Source: Firmicutes bacterium UBA1393 (lineage in GTDB: Bacteria; Bacillota; DTU025). From it: a stretch of DNA of 10,246 nt. The DNA is taken from the NCBI GenBank assembly GCA_002305255.1, contig DBQN01000004.1, positions 16,450 through 26,695 of the forward strand, given 5' to 3'. The translations under genes were made by a program, and so were the position numbers. Below are positions 5,743-10,246 of the stretch, one piece after another (the first letter of the stretch is position 1; each line of letters begins with the position of its first letter). Below the pieces are notes generated by a model. That model saw nothing but the letters and a program-made list of their open reading frames with translations, was not told the origin of the DNA and searched no databases.

Positions 5743-5969
5743 TAGTGCCGAGAGGTGCCGCAGCTGCTGCAGGAGCCGCCGCCGCACGAGCCACATGAGC
5801 AGCCTGATGACGATGAGAACCTCGATCCGCTCTTGAACCCGAACTTCGAGAGCAGCCGGGCGACGTCGGAGGAGCCGCAGTCAGGGCATTGCACGACCTC
5901 ATCACACGAGCGCACCAGCGTATCGAAGCTCCGTCCGCAGTTGCTGCACTTGTAGTCAAATATGGGCAT
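5742..5969 (-). CDS. FmdB-family zinc ribbon protein
   Basis: Small 75-residue protein starting MPIFDYKCSNCG, the hallmark of the FmdB/CxxC_CxxC_SSSS putative regulatory family. One zinc ribbon is formed by Cys8/Cys11 and Cys28/Cys31, followed by a Ser/Gly/Cys-rich tail (about 50-75) with five further cysteines. The family is linked by name to FmdB of methylotrophs, but its molecular role is not established. GGAGGT lies 7 nt before the ATG at 5969, which settles the start; an ATG at 5984 lies directly before that site and cannot use it. It follows DUF72 after 59 nt and overlaps the Fpg-like gene by one base, so the two are probably made together. Confidence 0.9.
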   Translation of the reverse strand: MPIFDYKCSNCGRSFDTLVRSCDEVVQCPDCGSSDVARLLSKFGFKSGSRFSSSSGCSCGSCGGGSCSSCGTSRH

Positions 5970-6028
5970 ATCCCTTACCTCCATGATTCATCCAGGTCCA
6001 CATCGCCATCGCTGGGCCGGGCCACATG

Positions 6029-6811
6029 CTACCCGAGGAGCATCTGCTTGAGCATGTCGGCATTTGTCGCGGCCTGCCCGGCGTGGCAGTTGTTGAACAA
6101 CACCAGAGTGCGCTCCGCCTGTTCCGCCAGTGCACGGATGCGCGGGATCCATTCCATCAGCTCTTCGCGTCTGTACAGATAGTCATAACGCTCCCATGGT
6201 TGCTCATGTTTCCACCATTTTGCGGCGTTCCTGCCGTGGAAGCGCACGTATGCCATGTCGGATGTCGCGACGGTCAGTGGCGGAAACAGTCCCCGAAGCC
6301 GGGGCTCGTCTACGCAGCAGAACCCCAGTTGCGATCTGCGAAGCAGGCTGAAGGTGCGCTCCTGGACCCATTCAGTGTTCCTAAACTCCACGGTCACCGG
6401 CACGTTCGGCAGCAGTTCGCGCAGGCCTGCAACGTAGGTAGCGTTCTGGGCAGACGGGCGGAACGACCACGGGAACTGCACGAGGATGCACCCGAGCTTG
6501 CCTGCATCTATCATTGGCGCTACGGCATCCATGAACCGCGCGAAGGTCGCTTTCACCTCGGCGGAGTCGTCGCTGACCTCGTGGGTCATGCTCTTGTGTG
6601 CCTTGATGCAGAATGTGAAGCCCTCGGGAGTGCGCGTGCACATGCTGATCATCGTACGCTGCGCGGGCATTGTGTAGTACGTATAGTCCAGTTCAAGCAG
6701 GTCGTATCGAGTAGCATAATACTCGAGCATGGTCCTGTCGGCGGTGCCCGGCGGATAAAACGGCCCTACCCAGTCCTTGTAGCTGAAGCCTGACGTGCCG
6801 ACCTGTATCAT
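6029..6811 (-). CDS. DUF72 (YecE-like) TIM-barrel protein
   Basis: The 260-residue product covers the DUF72 family from end to end: N-terminal QVGTSGFSYKDWVGPFYP, ELDYTYYTMP (about 40-49), FCIKAHKSMTHE (about 67-78), ILVQFPWSFRPS, VTVEFRNTEW, VRFHGRN and the C-terminal LFNNCHAGQAATNADML, where many members have a FNNHxxGQA-type motif. The family has a TIM-barrel fold with conserved pocket residues; its reaction is unknown. Its ATG overlaps the Nudix stop by 4 nt (ATGA), so it is translationally coupled to that gene. A LexA-box-like palindrome lies about 23-36 nt upstream of its start, inside the Nudix gene. Placement between Pol IV/Nudix and an Fpg-like gene hints at a link to DNA or nucleotide damage, but this is context only. 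Confidence 0.92.
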   Translation of the reverse strand: MIQVGTSGFSYKDWVGPFYPPGTADRTMLEYYATRYDLLELDYTYYTMPAQRTMISMCTRTPEGFTFCIKAHKSMTHEVSDDSAEVKATFARFMDAVAPMIDAGKLGCILVQFPWSFRPSAQNATYVAGLRELLPNVPVTVEFRNTEWVQERTFSLLRRSQLGFCCVDEPRLRGLFPPLTVATSDMAYVRFHGRNAAKWWKHEQPWERYDYLYRREELMEWIPRIRALAEQAERTLVLFNNCHAGQAATNADMLKQMLLG

Positions 6812-7269
6812 GCCTTCGCCTCCCCGAACATGCCGAACATCAGTTCGACAAAGCCGTCTGCGAACGAGATATGCGGCGGAACCTTTTCGAACAGCGACAC
6901 TTCTTCTATCGTCTCAGTGTCGGTGCGCTCGCCGAGGCCGATGACGTCGGCCGAATACACCGCGCCACATGACACGAGGTCTCCTTTGCGGAGCAGATAG
7001 GTGCAGACCACGGCAAGCTCGCCCAGGGACGCCCCGGCTTCCTCTGCTACCTCGCGCCGTGCCGCGGCCTCGGGCTCTTCGCCGGGCGTGACCTTGCCGC
7101 CGGGGAACTCCCAGCCGCTACGACCTTTGTTCATGACCATCAGCAGCCTGCCGCCGAGCCTGGGCACGACGATCACGCTGTCGGCCCCTGCCGTCGTGAG
7201 GGGTTCGCCTTGGGCGTCAGGGAAATGCAGCACTGTGACTACTCCCGGGCCGTGCAGTGTGGTCATCAT
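6808..7269 (-). CDS. Nudix hydrolase, YtkD/MutT-like
   Basis: Hydrolyses a nucleoside-diphosphate-linked substrate. The 153-residue product contains a complete Nudix box (about 58-80; G-x5-E-x7-REVAEEAGA) preceded by RSGWEFPGGKV, which resembles the RGYEFPGGKV segment of B. subtilis YtkD, an 8-oxo-dGTPase. The C-terminal part (about 95-150) also follows the YtkD layout, so nucleotide-pool sanitation is a reasonable but unproven role; RNA 5'-end pyrophosphohydrolase or another nucleotide substrate is possible. The first ATG overlaps the Pol IV stop by 4 nt (ATGA) and the gene ends with an ATGA overlap into DUF72, placing it firmly in the operon. Its 3' end contains the LexA-box-like palindrome at 6834-6847. 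Confidence 0.9.
   Translation of the reverse strand: MMTTLHGPGVVTVLHFPDAQGEPLTTAGADSVIVVPRLGGRLLMVMNKGRSGWEFPGGKVTPGEEPEAAARREVAEEAGASLGELAVVCTYLLRKGDLVSCGAVYSADVIGLGERTDTETIEEVSLFEKVPPHISFADGFVELMFGMFGEAKA
6834..6847. promoter_or_regulatory. Intragenic LexA-box-like palindrome upstream of DUF72
   Basis: CGAACATCAGTTCG has both arms perfect for the Bacillus-type SOS box (CGAAC-N4-GTTCG). It lies within the last codons of the Nudix gene (encoding VELMFG on the minus strand), 23-36 nt upstream of the DUF72 start. No strong promoter is obvious around it (best weak pair TTCGCA-N17-GATGTT), and nearby Phe codons create extra CGAAC half-sites, so function is uncertain. Confidence 0.45.
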
Positions 7270-8408
7270 TGCAGTTCCCTGCCTCTGACCACTAGCCGTG
7301 ATCCGTGCTTACGGGCTATGGCGTCCAGCACGCTGTCGGCAGTGGCGGCTCGGGGCTGCGCGAACAGGCTGAGCTGCCGTTCTCCTGTGAGGCCCGACAG
7401 GCACACACCTATCAGTCTGACAGGCTTGGCCAGATTGATCTCGTCGAGGATGGAGCAAGACGTAGCGTAGGCCGTGTTGTCATCGTCAAAGGGCTCCACA
7501 AGGCTGCGACCCCTTGTGATCTGCTGAAAGTCACTATACTTGATCTTCAGTGTTACTGTTCGGGCCAGCATGCGTGACTCCCTCAGGCGCCGCGCCACTC
7601 TGCTGGAGTGGTGCACAAGGGCGCGGCGAAGAACATCGATATCAGAGATGTCGGTCTCAAAGGTGTTCTCCGACGCGTATGACTGCGGCTCCTCGTCGGG
7701 AGTCACAGGGTCGTCGTCGATGCCGCGGGCCAGTCTATACAGAACCGCGCCCCACTTGCCGAACTTGTCTATCATCCACTGCTGAGACCATGACTTCAAC
7801 TCCGATACGGTGGTTATCCCGTACCTGGCCAGCTCTTTGCTGCCCTGTTCGCCCACGCCCCACAGCTTGCTGACGGGCATCGGATCAAGGAAGGCCTCTA
7901 CCTCGCCTTCACTTACGACCAGTAGCCCGTTGGGTTTGCAGCTTGACGAGGCGAGTTTGGCTATGTACTTGTTCGGCCCTATCCCGACTGATGCCGTCAA
8001 CCCGGAGGCGTCCTTGATCGCCTGCCGGATCGCCTCGCCCATGCCGTAGGCGCTGGGATACAGGTGCTCGCAGCCTGTCATGTCGAGGAACGCCTCGTCG
8101 ATCGATACCTGCTGAATAATGGGCGCCATGTTGCCTAATACGCTCATGACAAGGTTGGACACCTCTACATACCTGCGCATGTTTCCGCACACGAACACGG
8201 CATCGGGGCACAGGCGCTCTGCGGTGGCCATTGGCATGGCCGAGTGCACGCCGTAGGCTCGGGCCTCATAGGAGCAGGTGCTCACCACTGAGCGGGCACC
8301 GCCCCTGGCCCCGCCGACAATCACCGGCAGGCCGCGGTACTCGGGGTGGTCAAGCACCTCCACGGCTGCGAAGAAGCAGTCCATGTCGACATGGGCGATG
8401 GTGCGCAC
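7266..8408 (-). CDS. dinB: DNA polymerase IV (Y-family translesion polymerase)
   Basis: Error-prone polymerase that bypasses damaged template bases. The 380-residue product starts with the palm motif HVDMDCFFAAVE (Asp8, steric-gate Phe13), carries the catalytic SIDEAFLD (Asp104, Glu105), the ASVGIGPNKYIAKLASSSCKP fingers/thumb region (about 139-159), a little-finger domain (about 235-340) and a C-terminal clamp-binding peptide QLSLF (345-349), so it should be active and recruited by the beta clamp. The start is GTG at 8408, 10 nt after the pduL stop; the ribosome binding site is weak (AAGGA, 14 nt away), so expression may depend on coupling with pduL. No LexA box was found in front of pduL or in the pduL/dinB gap, unlike the SOS control of dinB in many bacteria. 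Confidence 0.96.
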   Translation of the reverse strand: MRTIAHVDMDCFFAAVEVLDHPEYRGLPVIVGGARGGARSVVSTCSYEARAYGVHSAMPMATAERLCPDAVFVCGNMRRYVEVSNLVMSVLGNMAPIIQQVSIDEAFLDMTGCEHLYPSAYGMGEAIRQAIKDASGLTASVGIGPNKYIAKLASSSCKPNGLLVVSEGEVEAFLDPMPVSKLWGVGEQGSKELARYGITTVSELKSWSQQWMIDKFGKWGAVLYRLARGIDDDPVTPDEEPQSYASENTFETDISDIDVLRRALVHHSSRVARRLRESRMLARTVTLKIKYSDFQQITRGRSLVEPFDDDNTAYATSCSILDEINLAKPVRLIGVCLSGLTGERQLSLFAQPRAATADSVLDAIARKHGSRLVVRGRELQ

Positions 8409-8418
8409 CGCGAATCAC

Positions 8419-9000
8419 TCAGTCCTTGAGGATAATGGTCACCAGGTCGCCGTTCTTCAGGCTTGCGGCATTGGCTTCGTCGGTATCGATATGCATCTCC
8501 CAGGTAAAGGTGGGATCGACGCGTGCGAGCACCTCATCGAACACGAGGGCACGGTCGCCGGCTGTCTTGACCATGACGGTGTCGCGGTCCTTAACGCCGA
8601 GCTGTGCCGCTTCCTCGGGTGTCATATGGATGTGGCGCTTCGCGACGATGGCGCCGGCCGGGATCTCGATCTCGCCTGCAGGGCCCTGGATCTTCAGCGT
8701 CGCTGAACCCTCGAGATCGCCTGAGTCGCGCACCGGTGCGTCTATGCCGAGAGCAAAGCAGTCGGTGCGTGAGACTTCGACCTGAGTGCGCTTGCGACAC
8801 GGCCCGAGGATGCGCACCTTGGAGAAGGATCCCTTGGGCCCGGAGATGACGACGGTCTGTTCAGCAGCGTACTGGCCTTTCTGGCTGAGGTCCTTCTTCA
8901 CGGTGAGCGTGGCGCCCTTGCCGAACAGAGTCTCAAGGTCGGCCTGTGACACGTGCAAGTGACGGCTGGAGATTCCGACGGGAACTGTGAACGTACTCAT
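8419..9000 (-). CDS. pduL: PduL-type phosphate acyltransferase (phosphotransacetylase)
   Basis: Zinc enzyme that exchanges CoA and phosphate on short acyl groups (acetyl- or propanoyl-CoA to acyl phosphate), feeding acetate or propionate kinase for ATP. The 193-residue product has two PduL barrel halves: VGISSRHLHVS (His14, His16), QYAAEQTV, ILGPCRKRTQVEVSRTD (about 64-80), IVAKRHIHMTPEEAA (His123, His125) and HIDTDEANA (His170). It starts only a few residues before the first catalytic motif, with no N-terminal encapsulation peptide, and no microcompartment genes are nearby, so a soluble Pta-like role is more likely than a metabolosome role. GGGGGAG lies 5 nt upstream of the ATG. It is the first gene of the minus-strand cluster that contains dinB, a metabolically unexpected partner. 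Confidence 0.94.
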   Translation of the reverse strand: MSTFTVPVGISSRHLHVSQADLETLFGKGATLTVKKDLSQKGQYAAEQTVVISGPKGSFSKVRILGPCRKRTQVEVSRTDCFALGIDAPVRDSGDLEGSATLKIQGPAGEIEIPAGAIVAKRHIHMTPEEAAQLGVKDRDTVMVKTAGDRALVFDEVLARVDPTFTWEMHIDTDEANAASLKNGDLVTIILKD

Positions 9001-9061
9001 GTATTCTCCCCCTGCGAATCACGTAGGTGTATAGGCGCATACATTGTGTAACGCCATTTCC

Positions 9062-9090
9062 ATGATAGCCTGTGCTCCGACCCTTGACAA
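9062..9090 (-). promoter_or_regulatory. Promoter of the pduL-dinB-Nudix-DUF72 cluster
   Basis: On the minus strand TTGTCA (9085-9090) and TATCAT (9062-9067) are separated by exactly 17 nt; each matches the consensus at five of six positions. The predicted start point near 9055 leaves a leader of about 55 nt. The -35 overlaps the -35 of the opposite tRNA-Trp promoter. Confidence 0.75.
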
Positions 9091-9112
9091 TGGCTGGGGC
9101 CGGCTGTAGAAT
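9084..9112 (+). promoter_or_regulatory. Promoter of tRNA-Trp
   Basis: Perfect TTGACA (9084-9089), 17-nt spacer and TAGAAT (9107-9112), with the predicted start point about 18 nt before the tRNA. Confidence 0.88.
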
Positions 9113-9137
9113 CGAAATAGTTGCGGTGGGTATACGC

Positions 9138-9213
9138 AGGGGAGTGGCTCAATTGGTAGAGCATCGGTCTCCAAAACCGAGGGTTGCGGGTTCGAGTCCT
9201 GCCTCCCCTGCCA
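9138..9213 (+). tRNA. tRNA-Trp (anticodon CCA)
   Basis: A 76-nt cloverleaf with encoded CCA. Acceptor AGGGGAG pairs with CTCCCCT and the discriminator is G. Anticodon stem TCGGT/ACCGA encloses loop CTCCAAA, giving anticodon CCA. The T arm has GGTTCGAGTCC. It is a single-gene unit with its own promoter and a terminator-like hairpin, not followed by secE/nusG as is often seen in Bacillota. Confidence 0.97.
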
Positions 9214-9232
9214 GCTTACATAGTTGACGATC

Positions 9233-9270
9233 AGGCCGTCCGGCAAGTCCGGGCGGCCTTCGCTCTTCTG
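9233..9270 (+). terminator. Probable terminator of tRNA-Trp
   Basis: AGGCCGTCCGG (9233-9243) pairs with CCGGGCGGCCT (9249-9259) through 11 bp with one G-U wobble and a 5-nt loop, followed by TTCGCTCTTCT. The U tract is interrupted but pyrimidine-rich. It lies 20 nt past the tRNA 3' end. Confidence 0.65.
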
Positions 9271-9338
9271 CTCGTCTCGACACTTGCCCTGTCTCTCGGC
9301 TCCCCTGCCATCCCTCTGCCTTGACGTGACCCGCGGCC

Positions 9339-10160
9339 CTACCCGCGAGGCGGTATCCCCAGTATCTGCCGGGCTTCGCTGGGCGTGGCCACCTGCCTGC
9401 CAGCCTCCTTCGAGACCCTCGCTACCCTAGCCACCAGTTGCGCGTTGTCGGTGGCCAGCACGCCGCGGGAGTAATAGACGTTGTCCTCAAAGCCCACGCG
9501 GACATTCCCGCCCATGATGATTGCTGCGATGGCCAGCGGCAGCTCGGCTCTGCCGATGCCGGCCACCTGCCACTTCGATCCCTGTGGGATGCTTCGTACG
9601 CAGTGCATCAAGTGCTCGAGGGTGCCGGGGATGCCGCCGGGCACTCCCATCACGAAATCGAAGTACAGGGGCATGTCGATGAGGCCGCGCTCTGCGAGGC
9701 GCACGGCGTTGGCTATGTGGCCCACGTCGAAGCACTCGATCTCGGGCATTACGCCGAAGACGCGCATCTGCTTTGCCAGGTACTCAATGGACGCCAGATC
9801 GTTCATGAACACGTCGTCGCCGAAGTTGACTGTGCCTGTAGTCAGCGTAGCCATCTCCGGGGCGAGCCTGAGAGGCGCTGCTCTGAGCTCGATCGGGGTG
9901 CCAACGGCCCCGCCAGTAGAGAACTGGACTATCACGTCGCACCTTCGGCGGATCTCATCCACTGCGTTCGCGAAGTCGTCCACTGCCTGCGAGGGATTGC
10001 CCGCACCGTCCCGCACGTGCAGGTGGATGATGGATGCCCCTGCCTCGCAGCACTCTTCGGCTGCCTCGCCGATCTGGCGTGCCGTCACAGGAAGTGCAGG
10101 CATCTGAGCGGGAGTGAGCTCGGCGCCGACGATGGCGGCGGTGATGATGAGTTTGTCCAC
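9339..10160 (-). CDS. BKACE/Kce-family beta-keto acid cleavage enzyme
   Basis: Zinc-dependent TIM-barrel enzyme of the DUF849 family, founded on 3-keto-5-aminohexanoate cleavage enzyme of lysine fermentation, which condenses a beta-keto acid with acetyl-CoA to give acetoacetate and an acyl-CoA. The 273-residue product is full length, with Glu14 after IITAAIVGA, the zinc motif IIHLHVRD (His46, His48), MPEIECFDVGH (about 138-148), FVMGVPGGIPG (about 169-179) and GGNVRVGFEDN (about 217-227). The family covers several beta-keto acids, and without kamA, kamDE, kdd or kal in view lysine fermentation cannot be assigned. Start is GTG at 10160 with GGGAGGG about 7 nt upstream. The 86 nt upstream to the window edge show no clear gene or promoter, so operon partners may lie outside. 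Confidence 0.9.
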   Translation of the reverse strand: MDKLIITAAIVGAELTPAQMPALPVTARQIGEAAEECCEAGASIIHLHVRDGAGNPSQAVDDFANAVDEIRRRCDVIVQFSTGGAVGTPIELRAAPLRLAPEMATLTTGTVNFGDDVFMNDLASIEYLAKQMRVFGVMPEIECFDVGHIANAVRLAERGLIDMPLYFDFVMGVPGGIPGTLEHLMHCVRSIPQGSKWQVAGIGRAELPLAIAAIIMGGNVRVGFEDNVYYSRGVLATDNAQLVARVARVSKEAGRQVATPSEARQILGIPPRG

Positions 10161-10246
10161 CCCTATCCCTCCCTCTCACCCTTGGCCCGCATCCGCGCAG
10201 CAGGCACGACACACGTGCCCTCTGCCCTTGCCACTACCCTTGGCGT

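Noticed and set aside
4927..5796. Longer Fpg-like protein starting at 5796
   Set aside because: The family needs proline right after the initiator Met; the internal ATG at 5742 gives MPELPE and overlaps the FmdB-type stop as expected for coupling.
6026..6793. Plus-strand open frame of 255 codons
   Set aside because: Antisense to the DUF72 gene, which matches its family along its full length; high-GC codon bias explains the open antisense frame.
8231..8785. Plus-strand open frame of 184 codons across dinB and pduL
   Set aside because: Antisense to two well-recognised genes, low-complexity Arg/Ser-rich translation, no start signals.
9811..9825. GTTCATGAAC palindrome as a possible SOS box
   Set aside because: The half-sites are inverted and the spacer is 2 nt, not the GAAC-N4-GTTC order LexA recognises, and it lies deep within the BKACE-family coding sequence.
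9481..10107. Plus-strand open frame of 208 codons
   Set aside because: Antisense to the BKACE-family gene whose zinc and barrel motifs are intact.

Overview
The window looks like chromosomal DNA from a high-GC member of the Bacillota (Firmicutes), probably an anaerobic Clostridia-like lineage. The clues are a Bacillus-type LexA with CGAAC-N4-GTTCG operators, a divergent YneA-like LysM/membrane gene beside lexA, a TIGR04086-type membrane protein, a PduL phosphotransacylase, a BKACE/Kce-type enzyme and strong AGGAGG-like ribosome binding sites. Species is inferred only. There are no insertion sequences, phage genes, CRISPR arrays or rRNA.

Layout. (1) 4-648 (+): type I signal peptidase. (2) 752-1331 (-): MscL mechanosensitive channel with a C-terminal zinc ribbon and an intrinsic terminator. 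(3) 1561-1738 (-): tRNA-Leu(UAG) and tRNA-Pro(CGG) behind a near-consensus promoter. (4) 1943-3012 (+): family 4 uracil-DNA glycosylase, then a four-helix TIGR04086-like membrane protein. (5) 3233-3595 (+): an unrecognised 120-residue protein with its own terminator. (6) 3678-4805: lexA (-) and a YneA-like gene (+) diverge from a compact regulatory region with two LexA boxes and two recognisable promoters. (7) 4927-9000 (-): a tight six-gene cluster in transcription order pduL, dinB (Pol IV), YtkD/MutT-like Nudix, DUF72, FmdB-type zinc ribbon, Fpg-like glycosylase; three of the junctions overlap by 1-4 nt. (8) 9138-9213 (+): tRNA-Trp, divergent from the pduL cluster, with the two promoters sharing essentially the same -35 bases. 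(9) 9339-10160 (-): BKACE/Kce-family enzyme.

The theme is DNA damage handling: uracil excision, the SOS repressor, a predicted SOS division inhibitor, a translesion polymerase, a probable oxidised-nucleotide hydrolase and an Fpg-like glycosylase lie within about 7 kb. The most interesting points are the two-operator lexA/yneA switch, an arm-perfect LexA box inside the Nudix gene just upstream of DUF72, the polymerase/Nudix/Fpg-like operon containing two genes of unknown function, the Fpg homologue lacking the usual zinc-finger arginine, and the back-to-back overlapping promoters at 9062-9112. I did not find a clearly new system; the DUF72/FmdB pair embedded in the repair operon is the best lead.
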